In this document: piece after piece, positions 1 through 12,075 of the stretch
How the letters are laid out: each line of letters opens with the position of its first letter
Numbering within the stretch: position 1 is the first letter of the stretch
Origin: Ceratopteris richardii
Taxonomy: Eukaryota > Streptophyta > Polypodiopsida > Polypodiales > Pteridaceae
NCBI GenBank assembly: GCA_020310875.1
Contig: CM035427.1
Span: 96,779,094 to 96,843,093 of the forward strand
Direction of reading: 5' to 3'
DNA: 64,000 bases
The notes under the pieces: model-generated
What the model was told of the DNA's origin: nothing
The model's input: the letters and a program-made list of their open reading frames with translations, nothing else
Database searches by the model: none
Translations under genes and position numbers: made by a program

Positions 1-39
1 TGTTGTGCTTGCCTTTGTGGTGGAACTACTATGGCTGCA

Positions 40-545
40 TTAGTCTTTGAAGAAGAAGAGAGATCCACATGCCTGCAAGTCTATTCTTCTAGGATTGAGT
101 CCTTCTGCATCAGAGCTTTTGACACATACCACATCTTCTTCTATAAGATTAGTCTTAGAAGAACTAAGAGAATGTGTGACATCTGGATTTGTGACCATGC
201 CATTCTCTAATTCTAATGTAAAGCATTGTTCCTGGACCCAAACTTGAAGAAGTTGACTTCTTAGGTTCAAGTTGACCGCATGGTCATAAATCCAATCTTG
301 ACCCGAGATAAATGGTTTTGTAAGGCCCTCATCTTGACACACTAGCATTTTGACTCTCATTGGAACATCTTGAAGATAGATGGGAAACTCTACCTCGCCC
401 AAACAAGGGGTCTCCACACCTCCCAATCCTATTAGATAGGCTTCTATGGGATTGATGTTCTCCTTAAATTCTCTTTGTGTCCTACCTCTAAGGTCACAAA
501 GGGATGTCGGTCAATTATCCAAGAAGTAATTATGCCCAATTTTTA
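40..545 (-). pseudogene. Retropepsin-like domain downstream of integrase (Gypsy-1 or an abutting element)
   Basis: The minus-strand translation contains GGVETPCLGEVEFPIYL followed by KPFISGQDWIYDHAVNL. This resembles the flap and C-terminal half of a plant gypsy aspartic protease, where the usual second signature is like ILGxDWL. A protease normally precedes reverse transcriptase, yet this one lies after integrase and the expected protease is at about 10980-11490. It could be a second element starting here whose RT lies off the left edge, or an extra domain in the 3' region of Gypsy-1. The protease assignment is moderate; the owner is uncertain. Confidence 0.45.
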
Positions 546-689
546 TCACATGTCCATGTGATATTTGGGACTTCTGAGTTGACATCTAGGCCTAGTCACC
601 TTAACTTATTTTGCCTAATGCGCTCTTGAGCCTCTACCTGTGCTTCTTCTCTAACTCTCAACTCTTCTTCTTTTTGCTTCTTAGCCATG

Positions 690-1751
690 TTGAGTCACCT
701 TAACATATCCTCTCTAAGAGGTCCTTGATATAACTTAACTCTACATCCACTAATATAGTTTGGCAAGATGTCACCTTCTAGCATGGCTAGTTGAACCGCA
801 CCACTAGTGGAAATTCTATTGATGCTCATGGGTCCATATCCTCTTTTTTCCAATTTACGAGCATGTTATTTTAGTGTATAAACAAAAACTAGGTCTCCCT
901 CTTTCAATCCTTTATCCTTGATGTGTGCATCAAAATAAGGCTTTTGTCTTTTCTTTGCAGCATAGATGCCTACAGCCAGTCGTAGCCTCATCTCACCTAA
1001 GCGTTCTAGAACAAAGATCCTGGAGGACAACTCGTGTCCATTCCACTCATGCTCTCGTGCTACTTTTAAAGTTGGGATTAGGAAATCTAATGGTAGCACA
1101 ACATTTTGTCCAAAGAACATCTGAAATGGGATGGCATTGAGTACCGTTTTGTAGGCAAATCAGTAAGCCCAAACAGCGTGATGAAGTTGTTTATCCCAAT
1201 CAGAGCATTTATTATTTACCAATTTCGTCAATACATTACATAGGATCTTATTCGTGCTCTCGGCTTGTCCGTTAGCTTGTGGGTGATAGGGGGCCGACTT
1301 CTTATGTATCACCAAGAATTCTTGGAGAAGGTTTTCAATAACTTCATTCAAGAAGTGTGTGCCACTATCGCTCACTAACTCTATTGGTAGTCCGTATCTC
1401 ATGAACACATTCTTGAATAAGAAATTAGCCATCGTTTGAGCATCATTATTTGTCGTGGCTTTTACTTGACCTACGAAGTCTATTCCCCACTTCGAGAATG
1501 CACGTTCTCCCATCATTGGTCTCAAAGGCATCTCATCTTTCCTGATAGGATATTGTGTGTGCTGGCATGTGTCACATTTCTTCACATAGGTATGTGCATC
1601 CATATGAAGAGTTGGCCACCAAAGTCCTCAGATTAGAATGGTCTTGATTACTCGATCAAGCCCAAAGTATCCACCAGCAGCACCACTGTGTGCAGTTTGT
1701 AAGACTTTCAAATAGTCTGATTCATGAACGCACAATCTTAGGTAACCATCT
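690..1751 (-). pseudogene. Gypsy-1 integrase remnant
   Basis: Read from high to low coordinates, a zinc-binding H2C2 region (HSGAAGGYFG, then KKCDTCQHTQ) leads into the catalytic core. The core shows WGIDFVG, VSDSGTHFLN and YHPQANGQAESTNK, which cover the D, D and E regions. A C-terminal part follows (KEGDLVFVYTLK, then GPMSINRISTSGAVQL). The HPQANGQAE style is typical of the plant Tat/Athila side of Ty3/gypsy rather than chromoviruses. A Glu/Lys-rich stretch (about 600-700) lies after it. Broken. Confidence 0.85.
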
Positions 1752-2764
1752 TGTTGGAACAAACCAATCACACATTGGTGATTATAAAGACCTTGAATCA
1801 AGCCTATGGTCAGATTGAAGTGGAAGAAGACACTTGAGAGAATGAAGAGATCTTAGAAGTTAAGTATGTATACATATGTACATTAGAGCTGGAAATTCTT
1901 GTAATCTGAGTATAGAAAATCTTTAGGATGATAAGGATCAATGTAATAGACATGGGATAAGTCTAGAAACATATGTATATAAGTCAATGATGTAAAGAAA
2001 TATGTATAAGAGTCATTAGAAGACAAGTTTTTTAGAGATAGATGTGAAGAGAGTTTTTCTCAGAAAATAGCGACATGTTTTTCTCTGAGTTCTCTCAGTC
2101 TGATCACGTGGATCAGAAATCCTTTTGTACACATCTAATCTGGAAGCTAATGGAGCTATGTTCAAAGTTTCATAGTCTAATTCCTTTCCTACTGTGAGAA
2201 TGATCAATAGGAACATTTGTATGTATAATCTGCAGACAGACTTCTCAGAGTCGAGCACTTTTCCTTGTTAATGTTTTGCTTAGATCTGAGTGCATAGTGT
2301 AAAGTTTTTGATGAGTGAACATTAAAAATTTAAGTTAGAAGGTAAGGAAGCTATGGCTAAAAGCATTTAGCAAAACGGCACTTGTGCTGTGAGAAATCAT
2401 CTTAAGAAGTTGACCATGTCAAAGTCGCCATTTGTGGAAGATAGTTTCTGACATACCTTTGATCTTAAGGATCAAATTGAAGTTTTAATGATTCTTTTGA
2501 AGGTCTAATGATTGATATGATTGTGCAAAGGTAGCTTGGAGGTATGTATATCATTAGATTGAAGAAATCTAAAGATATGTGCAGGTAATGAAGTCAATAT
2601 TTGAAGCAAACTTCTTGAAGAAGGAAAATTCTCACTCAGAGAATTGTTCATGAATGATTTGGTGAACCAAAGTGATATTTGTGTGAAGTTTGGTCTATAA
2701 CTGATATAGATGTGTTCATAAATCAGTATAGATCAAGCATTTGGAGATTAAGAGGTCTCCAACA
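1752..2764 (+). repeat. Copia-1a 5' LTR
   Basis: Starts TGTTGGAACAAACC and ends GGTCTCCAACA. It matches 7175-8186 over its full length with scattered substitutions. The same LTR family forms the split 5' LTR of Copia-1b (11505-11832 and 16930-17214). Stretches of the Copia-3 LTR around GTCAAAGTCGCCAT are also alike, so the two families are related. Confidence 0.95.
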
Positions 2765-2765
2765 A

Positions 2766-2776
2766 TGGTATCAGAG
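2766..2776 (+). other. Copia-1a primer-binding site
   Basis: TGGTATCAGAG lies one base after the 5' LTR and is complementary to the 3' end of initiator tRNA-Met, the usual primer of plant copia elements. Confidence 0.9.
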
Positions 2777-2994
2777 TTGAAGGTGCTATACAAGTGAAGT
2801 AAAGGAAGTGGAAGTCTCGACTGCTGCAGATATTGAAGTCCTTTCTAAACAAAGGTGGATAAGGATAAATTCTTGAAGATAATATGCAGAAGTAAAAAGC
2901 ACGAGTTCGAAAGATCAAGAAGAATCAAAGCTTCATATCAAAGGTACACTTTACTATCATAAATCATAGTAATTGCAGACACAGAAGATCAAAG

Positions 2995-3970
2995 ATGGGA
3001 GAAAGCTTGCAGATTGATAAGCTAGATAGGGAGAACTATCCAGCTTAGTCCATGAGGATGGAGGCACACCTCATGAGCAAAGACTTGATGGCATTCATTA
3101 CAGGAGAAGAAGAAAAGCCTGAGTTTATAGATCCTAGTATTCCAACTAGGGAAGAGCTTGCAGATTTGAAGACCTGGATGAGAAAGGATGCTCAAGCTAG
3201 GAGCATCATTTACATGGCTGTAAATGATTATCTTCTACCTCAGATCAGAGGATTGGAAAGTGCAACAGATGTTTGGAATGCTTTGGAAGAGCATTTCCAA
3301 AACACAACTAAGTCAAGGAAGTCTTCATTATGGGCTGAGTTCACAACCTTCAAGAAGAAGAGCTCACAATCAATTTTTGATTATGTGGCAAGGATGAAGG
3401 ATATTGCAGATAGCTTGGGAGCAGTAGATGAAGACATTGAAGAGGATAGGTTGGTAAGGCAAATACTTACAGGCCTTAGAGGAGATGAAAAGTGGAAGCC
3501 TTTCATATTGTCCATAGAATTGTCACTTGATCACTTTACTCCTGATCTTAATCAATTGCCAAGACACATGCTAACTTTTGAGAAGGACATTAAGGGAGAT
3601 AATGATAGGAGTGCAAGTCAAGCCATGTACTCCAAGGACAAGAAAAAGAATGGCAAAGGGAAGCAGTCACCTGATGATGAAGGGTCTTCAAGTCAAGCTA
3701 ACTTTACAAAAGGAAAGATGAATTTCAGAGGTAAAGGAAGAGGAGGTAAGAACAAAGATAATATTAAAGCTTGTTGGATTTGTGGCAGAACCAATCATTT
3801 GGCAAATGATTGTTGCTACAATAATCAAAATGGTGGAAGCAATAATCAGAGTTGTAATCAAAGAGGTAGAGGAGGCAGAAACCAAAGAGGTAACTTCAGA
3901 GGATGAGGTGGTATGACATCATATGCTAGAGGAGGTTGAAGAAGTTTTCAATCTGAGTCCTACAACAACA
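2995..3970 (+). pseudogene. Copia-1a gag region
   Basis: Begins near 2995 with MGESLQIDKLDRENYP, the standard N-terminus of plant copia Gag. A helical capsid-like body follows (VWNALEEHFQNTTKSRK, SIFDYVARMKDIADSLGA). A basic Lys/Gly tail comes next, then a CX2CX4HX4C zinc knuckle, CWICGRTNHLANDC, at 3772-3813, and a Gly/Arg/Asn-rich end. Gag packages the RNA in virus-like particles. Broken. Confidence 0.9.
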
Positions 3971-4005
3971 ATTATTATAACTATGCATCAGATCAGAAGG
4001 ATGAT

Positions 4006-5300
4006 ATGACTCTTATCTTGAATGCAACTCATGAATCAGTAGGAGAAGATCAAAGGGTGTTTTATATTGACTCAGGATGTAGCAATCATCTGAGTGGCAA
4101 TATATCCTTGATGACTGATATGGAAGCAAAGGTGAATGGACATATAGTTCAAACAGGTGACAATACCAAACATAAAGTGGAGAGCATTGGATCAGTGAAG
4201 ACAAAGAGTGGAAGTACACTTTTGAGCAAGGTACTTTATGTTCCTACTATTCCTAAAAATCTGATAAGTGTAGGGCAAATTGTGGAGAAAGGATATGAAG
4301 TCAGATTTACAAATGATGGTGTCTATGTGCAAGATCCAAATCAGGGATATAGAAATATCATTACAGGTAAAAAGGAAGGAAGATTGTTTACTCTCAAGGT
4401 CCAAGGTAATGTGGGACATGCATTGTTTACTTATGGAAGTCAAAAGATGTCTGAATTAGACCTATGGCATAAAAGATTAGGTCATTTCAATGAGAGAGCT
4501 ATAAAGGAAATGTCAAAGAATCAAGTGGTGCTTGGTTTGCCAAATACTGAAGGGCAACATATGGTGTACAAGTGTGAAGCTTTTCAATTAGGTAAAGCAC
4601 ACAAAACTTCTTACAACAAACCAGGATACAAGTATTCAAATATGCTTGAATTGGTTCATACAGATGTGTGGGGTCCTTCAAGGGACTATAGCATAAATGG
4701 ATCCAGATATTATGTGTTGTTTGTTGATGATGCAACTAGATGGATTACTTTGTATGTAATCAAGGATAAATCAGAAGTGTTCAAAACATTTAAGCATTAT
4801 CATGCTTATGCAGAAAGGATTACAGGACAAAAGCTCAAGAGGTTGAGATCAGATGGAGGGGGAGAGTATTTTTCTAAAGAGTTTGATGATTATTTGTGGA
4901 ATGCAGGTATAAAAAGAGAAGTAACTTGTAGGTACCCCCCTCAACAGAATGGGATTGCAGAAAGAAGAAATAGAACTCTTGTAGACTTTGCAAGAGCAAT
5001 GATGAAAGAAAATAATTGTCCAAATTACTTATGGGCAGAAGCTATCAACACTGCAACATACCTTGTGAATAGGTTACCTTGTAAAGCTTTGATGGAAGAA
5101 CTCCTTATGAAGCATGGTGGGGTAAGAAACCTACTCTTGATCACTGTAAGGTATTTGGATGTTTAGCATATGCTTATGTTCCTTCACAATTGAGACATAA
5201 GCTAGAACCCAAAGCAGAGATGTATGTGTTTATTGGATATGATGATAGACAGATGGGTTACAGGTTATGGAGTCCATCCACAAAGCAATTTCTTGTTACC
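4006..5300 (+). pseudogene. Copia-1a protease and integrase region
   Basis: FYIDSGCSNHLSGN (from about 4057) is the copia retropepsin active-site region. The GAG-pre-integrase motif LDLWHKRLGHFNERAI follows at about 4457. The integrase core shows LVHTDVWGPS, LRSDGGGEYFSKEF and QQNGIAERRNR, then the conserved copia stretch IGYDDRQMGYRLWSP. Protease-integrase-RT order is diagnostic of Ty1/copia. Broken. Confidence 0.9.
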
Positions 5301-5399
5301 AAAGATGTTACATTTGATGAGCAAAGCACACGGTATACAGGGTCAACAAGTGATTATGCAGATGACAAAGAAATACAAAGGAAAGGGAAGGAAAAAGTA

Positions 5400-6490
5400 A
5401 ATGTGTATGAAGAAGATATTGATGATGTTGACTATAAAAGTAAATTGCAGGATCATGTAGAAGATGGGCCAAAATTTGATCCAGAATCAAATGTGGCTGA
5501 GACTTCAAGAAGTGCAGAAGTCATAAGATCCTCAAGGGAAAGGAAAGAGCCTATAAGGTATAGTTATGATACATCCTTTCTAACAACAAAAGATTATGCT
5601 TACATTGTGAAGACAGAAGAAGATCCAATCACTTATGAAGAAGCTAAAGGTAAACAGAATTGGGAGAAGGCAATGCAAGAAGAGTATGATGCTCTACTTG
5701 AAAATGAAACATGGGAATTGGTGCCAAGGCCAAAGAATCAGAAAGTCATTGGATGTAAGTGGGTGTATAAAACAAAAAGGTTTGCAGATGGTAAGGTGTC
5801 TAGATACAAGGCTAGACTTGTGGTCAAAGGTTATGCCCAAACTTATGGGGTAGATTATGATGAAACCTTTAGTCCTGTTGCTAAGATTTCTACAATTAGA
5901 TCATTGATTGCTATTGCTGCTTGTAAAGGATGGAAGTTGTCACAATTAGATCTGAAGAATGCATTTCTGAATGGGTACATTGCAGATGAAGTATACATGG
6001 AGCAACCAAAAGGTTTCATGGATTCAATTGGATCAGATTATGTGTGTAAGCTCAAGAGAGCTTTGTATGGATTGAAGCAAGCCCCAAGAGCATGGAATTA
6101 CAGGCTTGTCAAGTTCTTGAATGATTGTGGATTTCAAGCATCAAAGGCAGATAGTAGCTTGCTAGTGAAGGCAAGTGAAAATGGATACATATACATGTGC
6201 ATTTATGTTGATGATATTATTATCACAGGTACAGATGCTCAAGGAATCAATGAGCTTAAGAAACAAATAGAGAAGGATTTTAAGATAAGTGATTTGGGAA
6301 ACTTATCTTATTTCTTAGGAATGCAGATTGTGTATACTCAACATGGAGTACATGTTACACAAGAGAGGTATTTGAAGAATCTTCTGGTCAAGTTCAAAAT
6401 GGAGGATTGCAAGCCTTCAACCACACCATCGGAGGTAAATCATAAATTGAGCAGATATGGAGGTGAAGAATTCAATGACATGAAGAAATA
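5400..6490 (+). pseudogene. Copia-1a reverse transcriptase region
   Basis: Copia RT signatures in order: WELVPRPKNQKVIGCKWVYK, ARLVVKGYAQTYGVDYDETF, SQLDLKNAFLNG, LKRALYGLKQAPRAW and the polymerase box YVDDIIITG (about 6205-6231), then LGNLSYFLGMQI. The body is very close to Copia-1b (20000-20728) and more distant from Copia-3 (21663-23642). Confidence 0.9.
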
Positions 6491-6497
6491 TTAGAGT

Positions 6498-7166
6498 TTG
6501 GTAGGTAGTTTAATCTATGCTACCTTGACAAGGCCAGATCTATCATATGCAGTAGGTGTGTTATCACAATTCATGCATTGTCCAAAGAAGACTCATTGGA
6601 TTGCAGCTCAAAGGGTACTCAGATATATCAAAGGAACCCTAAGTGAAGGTCTGTATTATGGATTTACTTCTGACACAAGAATCAAAGTGTTTAGTGATGC
6701 AGATTGGGCAGGTGATTCAGATGATAGAAAGTCCAGTCATGGGTATCTCTCTTATATTGGAGATAAATTAGTGTCTTGGTGCTCAAAGAAGCAACATACA
6801 ATTGCTTTTTCATCCACAGAAGCTGAGTATAAAGGAATGGTAGAGGCTGCAAAAGAAGTGATATGGTTAAAGACCTTAATGAAGAGTTTTGGAACTGATC
6901 AGAGTACTCCAATTATTTTTGGAGACAATATGAGTTCTTTATATTTGGCAGCTAACCCTGTTTTTCATGCCAGGACTAAGCATATAGAGATTCAGTATCA
7001 TTTCTTAAGGGAAAAGGTACTTGACAAAGAGACTGAAGTGATGTATACTTCAACAAAAGAACAGGTTGCAGATATGATGACTAAGAGCTTGGATGGACCT
7101 AAGCTACAGAGATTCAAAGAGATGGCAGGAGTGAAGACAAATGGAATAATCACAATTAGTGATTGA
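6498..7166 (+). pseudogene. Copia-1a RNase H region
   Basis: Contains YATLTRPDLSYAVGVLSQF, then RNase H signatures FSDADWAGDSDDRKS, SSTEAEYKGMVEAAKEVIWL and HARTKHIEIQYHFLREKV. It ends at the PPT and 3' LTR, as expected for the last domain of copia Pol. Confidence 0.9.
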
Positions 7167-7174
7167 GGGGGAGC
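7164..7174 (+). other. Copia-1a polypurine tract
   Basis: The purine run GAGGGGGAGC lies immediately before the 3' LTR start TGTTGG; it primes plus-strand DNA synthesis in this class. The identical tract precedes the Copia-3 3' LTR. Confidence 0.9.
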
Positions 7175-8186
7175 TGTTGGAACAAACCAATCACAAACTG
7201 GTGATTATAAAGACCTTGAATCAAGCCTATGGTCAGATTGAAGTGGAAGAAGACACTTGAGAGAATGAAGAGATCTCAGAAGTTAAGTATGTATACATAT
7301 GTACATTAGAGATGGAAATTCTTGTATTTGAGTATAGAAAATCTTTAGGATGATAAGGAGCAATGTAATAGACATGGGATAAGTCTAGAAACATATGTAT
7401 ATAAGTCAATGATGTAAAGAAATATGTATCAGAGTCATTAGAAGACAAGTTTTTTAGAGATAGATGTGAAGAGAGTTTTTCTCAGAAAATAGCGATGAGT
7501 TTTTCTCTGAGTTCTCTCAGTCTGATCACGTGGATCAGAAATCCTTTTGTACACATCTAATCTGGAAGCTAATGGAGCTATGTTCAAAGTTTCATACTCT
7601 AATTCCTTTCCTACTGTGACAATGATCAATAGGAACATTTGTATGTATAATCTGCAGACAGACTTCTCAGAGTCGCACACTTTTCCCTGTTAATGTTTTG
7701 CTTAGATCTCAGTGCATAGTGTAAAGTTTTTGATGAGTGAGCATTCAAAATTTAAGTTAGAAGGTAAGGAAGCTATGGCTAAAAGCATTTAGCAAAATGG
7801 GACTTGTGCTGTGAGAAACCATCTTAAGAAGTTGACCATGTCAAAGTCGCCATTTCTAGAAGACAGTTTCTGACATACCTTTGATCTTAAGGATCAAATT
7901 GAAGTTTTAATGATTCTTTTGAAGGTCTAATGATTGATATGATTGCGAAAAGGTAGCTTGGAGGTATGTATATCATTATATTGAAGAAATATAAAGATAT
8001 GTGCAGGTAATGAAGTCAATACTTGAAGCAGACTTCTTGAAGAAGGAAAATTCTCACTTAGAGAATTGTTCATGAATGATTTGGTTAACCAAAGTGATAT
8101 TTGTGTGAAGTTTGGTCTATAACTGATATAGATGTGTTCTTAAATCAGTATAGATCAAGCATTTGGAGATTAAGAGGTCTCCAACA
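7175..8186 (+). repeat. Copia-1a 3' LTR
   Basis: A 1012-bp partner of 1752-2764, ending CTCCAACA and followed by the CATCT duplication at 8187-8191. Confidence 0.95.
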
Positions 8187-8664
8187 CATCTTCGCCTCAT
8201 TGGTATAGGTTGTCTCCAAGTAAGGCATAGTCCTGGGCCTCTTGCTCCATGCTTCGTTTTCTTGCTAGACTAGCCTCATTAGGTAGTGTTCCTCATCTCA
8301 TAAATTCCACCAATGGAGTGCTCCAATCTGGAATTAAGGACATGTGATAAAGGGTAGCATGCTCCACTGGGGGTTTCTCCTGACACACTGGACAGTTCTT
8401 AATCCACACATGTATTTCTTTGTCCATACTAGGCCAATACACTCCTAAACATTTCAAATTTTGCAATGTATTTACAATAGTGATTTCCTAGCAATCCTTC
8501 ATGGGCTTGTTGCCATCAACTGCTATGTTCATCATCCTCAACACAACAAGCTAATACACATTCTGTATCTTGTTTGTACATGCTTCCTACCAATATTTGG
8601 TATTTTTGTGATTTTACAATTTCATCTTTGTTTGTTTTCACGTTTTTATTTGGAGGTTCAAAGG

Positions 8665-9130
8665 TTAGGACCGGTACCAACTTATTTGCCATTTAGGAAA
8701 AACTTCTAAATTGAACAGATAAGCATCAGGCAATTCATCAGACACTCCTTGTGGTGACTCTTCTGAAGTGATGCGAGAAAGGTGATCTGCCCTGAGGTGG
8801 GTCCTACCTTTCCTAACAACAACTTCAAAGTCGTATAGTAAGAGGAACCATCTTACTAAGCATCCAATATTGTAAGGTATATTGACAAAATATAATAAAG
8901 CTTGATGATCGATGAAAAACTTGAATTTATTGGCCAATAGATAGTGTCTAAATTTCATGGCATATACCATGCCTAAACCATCTCTCTCTGTTGTATAATT
9001 TCACTCAACTGCACTGAGTTGTCTGCTAGCATATGCTATAAGCAAATCTAGATTTCCTTCACCTGTGGGTTGTGCTAGCACACACCCTATGGCGTGATTG
9101 GATGCATCCACATGGACATGAAATGGTTTA
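8665..9130 (-). pseudogene. Gypsy-1 RNase H remnant
   Basis: Minus-strand reading gives FHVHVDASNHAIGCVLAQ, then YAMKFRHYLLANKFKFFIDH and GRTHLRADHLSRI. These are the DAS, the conserved Tyr/His and the ADxLSR signatures of gypsy RNase H. Broken. Confidence 0.88.
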
Positions 9131-9134
9131 TTCC

Positions 9135-10270
9135 AATCAAGGGTGGTCAGTATTGGTGTTGTGCACAAACGTCTCTTCAGCTCATTGAAGGAGCTTTCAC
9201 ATTCTTCATTCCACTCAAAATTTGTTAGCAAGGCATAAAGAGGTTTAGCTATGATCGCATACATGTGAATAAACCTGTGGTAATATCCACAATGGCCCAT
9301 AAAGGCTTGTACCTCTTTAACATTCCTTGGTCTTGGAAGCTCTACGATGGCTTTTACTTTATCCTCGTCTATTGATGTTCCATTCTTAGAAACAATATGA
9401 CCTAATATCTTACCTTGATGTACTATGAACACACACTTTTCTGGGTTCAGACAAACTCGATATTTTTTGCACTTGTTGCAGATCTATCTGAGCTCAAGGA
9501 GGTGGTGTCTTCTTACTTGGGAATGAGCACATAAATCGTCCACATATACCTCTAAGCTCTTTCGCAAGAACTCTTTGAAGACATGACACATGAGCCTTTG
9601 GAAGGTTGTAGGTGCATTGGTGAGCCGAAATGGCATCACACGAAATGCAAAGATTCCCCACTCAGTGGCGAATGGTGTTTTGTGTTCATCTTCAAGGGCA
9701 ATGGCTACTTGATTCTAACCTGAAAATCCATCAAGAAAGCTATAAACTTCCTTGCCTACAACATGCTCCAATAAGTGTTCCATGATTGGAAGTGTATAAC
9801 TATCTCTGATTGTAGTGGCATTAACTTTTTTAAGGTTAATACTTACTCGCAACTTCCCATTCTTCTTGGGCGCCACTACAATGGGGGACACCCATTTAGT
9901 ATGCTCAATCTCATAGATGAATCCAGCTTCAATCAACTTGTCAATTTCTTCTTTTATTTTTGTTGTGTAAGTGTCATTATATGTGTAGGGCTTTTGTTTG
10001 GTGGGCTTGGCATCAACAGTCATGGGGATCGTATGAGAGCATATTCTCATATCTACCCCCTTTAGGTATAGATCTATAGTGCCATGCAAACACGTCCCTA
10101 TATTCCCTTAATAGAGCTACGAGCTCCATTTCTTCTTCTACACTTAGGTCATCTCCTATGTATGTACATCTCTCTTCGTTCTCCTCAATGGTCACAACAA
10201 TCGTTTTGGTCTTTTCTTTATTATCATATGATTGTCCTATGATGGCCTCTCTTTTAGACATTCGTACCAA
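9135..10270 (-). pseudogene. Gypsy-1 reverse transcriptase remnant
   Basis: Minus-strand motifs: WVSPIVVAPKKNGKLRVSIN, VYSFLDGFSG, RLTNAPTTFQRLM, the catalytic YVDDLCAHS, then HIVSKNGTSIDEDKVKAI and VQAFMGHCGYYHRFI. This is the seven-box layout of Ty3/gypsy RT, in the Tat/Athila manner (INLKKVNATT). The reading before it (10090-10270) is the usual N-terminal extension with an acidic EEEMELVALLREYRDVFAW. Broken. Confidence 0.88.
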
Positions 10271-10276
10271 AATTTT

Positions 10277-11490
10277 TCAATCTTCAACTTCATATTTCTT
10301 GAAGTTTTCTGGTACTTCAAACAATGATTCCTCCTCTTCTTGTTTCACAGCTTTTGTTTTCTTTTTCTTTTGACCTCCTTCACTGCCATCCTTTGAATTT
10401 ATAGTTTTAACGCTTGTGAGAGGTTCTTCTTCTTTTTGAGTAAATACTCCAACATCTTCTAGATAGTGCTTCTCTGAGTTAAAGCAACTATCCATCACAA
10501 TGGACTCTAGATCATCATCATTCTCTTCTTGTTCTATGACATCACTAGGATCACATACTTCCAACAAGGGTTGACACATGAACACTGAAATATCATAACC
10601 CTCCTCATCACAATGAGGTGTCCACAGTTCTTCAGACAGCAATGTCCATGGTGGCCAAGATTTTTGCCCAACCATGAGGCTCAAATTCCTCATCTGGAAA
10701 GATCATTGGTGTATAGGCTGGGTCTTTAACTGGTCTTTCTCCTCAAGAAGTTCCTTCTTCTCGCACTTTTAGGCATCTTTCCTCTTCCTCTGTGACCTTA
10801 CACATCCACAAATGATTATCTTCATGCATCCAGGATGGGTCAAGACAACTTCTAGAATGCACAGAGATTGAATCTTCTTTCACTTTGTGGATAGGATTCC
10901 ATTGAAATTCTTTGAAGGAGTAATTCTTCAAATTGACCTTGATGGTGACCCCTAAGTGTTGTAAGGACAAGGAGTTGGTTCCCCAATCCTGTACTATTTG
11001 CAATTGTCATAGGAAGGGCCTTCCTAGGATCATCTCATAAACATTATTTTTTTCAAATTCACATATAGCAAAGGTGTGCTCAAACTCTACACCACATGTG
11101 GTTAGGGTCATCCCTTCTAGCAATCCTAGAGGTCTTTCAACATGGCCATCTGCCATTTGAAGCTTCATTCTAGTTGGTCTTAATGTGGTTTTGCCCCATT
11201 GCTTCTATAAGGAGGTGGTCGCAATAGCAACACTAGCACCTAGATCTACGATCGTTTTGGTTGTGTAACCTCGATAGGTGATCGAAAGATAAGTATTACC
11301 TTCTTCACCTTCATGCATGTCTCCTATTTTGTCGAGAGGTATCTCTGGAACTTTTTGCTTAGAGCCTGCTTTTGACACATTGGAATCAAGTTCTAGAACT
11401 TGATTTGCCAGATGTTTCCATAGCTCAAGTTTTACTTTGAACAGCTCTTCGACAATGAGATGACATTGAACCTTAGTGTTCTTCACGACA
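10277..11490 (-). pseudogene. Gypsy-1 protease and protease-RT linker
   Basis: TKTIVDLGASVAIAT (about 11205-11260) is the retropepsin DxGA-type active-site region. GLLEGMTLTTCGVEFEH and YEMILGRPFL follow at lower coordinates. Between protease and RT lies a long acidic and Lys-rich linker (10277-10990) of about 240 residues, typical of large Tat/Athila-like elements. Broken. Confidence 0.75.
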
Positions 11491-11504
11491 TCGGTGTTCC
11501 TTGT

Positions 11505-11832
11505 TGTTGGAACAAAACAATCACAAATTGATGATTACAAAGAGCTTGAAGCAAGTCTATGATCAGTTTGAAGTTCAAGAAGTCATTTGAGAAATTAAAG
11601 AGATCTCAGAAGTGAAGCTTGTATACATATGTACATTACAGTTGGAAATTCTTGTAATTTGAGTATAGATAATCCTTAGGATGATAAGGAGTAGTGTAAT
11701 AGACATGGGATAAGTCCAGAACCATATGTATATAAGTCAATGATGTAAATAAACGTGTGAGAGAGTCATTAGAAGACAAGTGCCATAGAGATAGATGTGA
11801 AGAGAGTTATCTTCAGGAAATAGCGACGAGTA
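11505..11832 (+). repeat. Copia-1b 5' LTR, left part
   Basis: Aligns with the first roughly 330 bp of the Copia-1a LTR, then stops where C2-b begins. Confidence 0.88.
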
Positions 11833-12062
11833 TGTTGATATATTTAGGTAGTGATGTGTGTGAACACTCTAGGACCGCTGGGGCACTTTTTTCCCTCTTT
11901 AGGAGGTTTTTTTCCCCAGCTTGTATATACGCCTATTGCCCTAATGGGCTACTTATCTTTGTACATTCTCTAGTAATACATTTAGTATTGTGTGTTTGTG
12001 CTCCAAGCTTCTTCTTCTTCCTTGTGCTGTTCGCGTGCTTCCGCAGACATCTATCTCCAACA
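11833..12062 (+). repeat. C2-b 5' LTR
   Basis: A 230-bp LTR ending CTATCTCCAACA. Nearly the same sequence occurs at 34598-34829 and 57893-58123; a more diverged form is at 34029-34254 and 63467-63697. A TTGTATATAC motif near 11923 is a possible TATA box. Confidence 0.92.
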
Positions 12063-12064
12063 AT

Positions 12065-12075
12065 TGGTATCAGAG
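12065..12075 (+). other. C2-b primer-binding site
   Basis: TGGTATCAGAG two bases after the LTR end, complementary to initiator tRNA-Met. Confidence 0.9.

Larger units (their letters stand above)
1..1751 (-). mobile_element. Gypsy-1, 3' segment (old Ty3/gypsy element)
   Basis: Downstream end of a large Ty3/gypsy element read on the minus strand. It holds integrase, then a Lys/Glu-rich stretch, then a second retropepsin-like domain. The same element continues at 8187-11504 and 24674-28015, the gaps being later copia insertions. The CATCT duplication on both sides of Copia-1a (1747-1751 and 8187-8191) shows that 1751 and 8192 were once adjacent. The coding sequence is degraded with many breaks, so the element is old. 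Its 3' LTR is not in the window. Confidence 0.85.
1752..8186 (+). mobile_element. Copia-1a, complete-length Ty1/copia retrotransposon
   Basis: A 6435-bp element with TG...CA LTRs of 1013 and 1012 bp, PBS, gag, protease, integrase, reverse transcriptase, RNase H and PPT in Ty1/copia order. The 5-bp duplication CATCT flanks it (1747-1751 and 8187-8191). By eye the LTRs are about 97% identical, so the insertion is fairly young but not new. All parts are present; the coding region has a handful of breaks. It sits in the integrase-side pol of Gypsy-1, in the opposite orientation. Confidence 0.95.
8187..11504 (-). mobile_element. Gypsy-1, protease-RT-RNase H segment
   Basis: Second visible block of Gypsy-1, between Copia-1a and Copia-1b. 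Read on the minus strand it runs protease, linker, reverse transcriptase, RNase H, and the approach to integrase (8192-8660, only weakly readable). Its orientation and domain order are continuous with the integrase at 690-1751 and the gag at 24674-28015. Confidence 0.85.
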
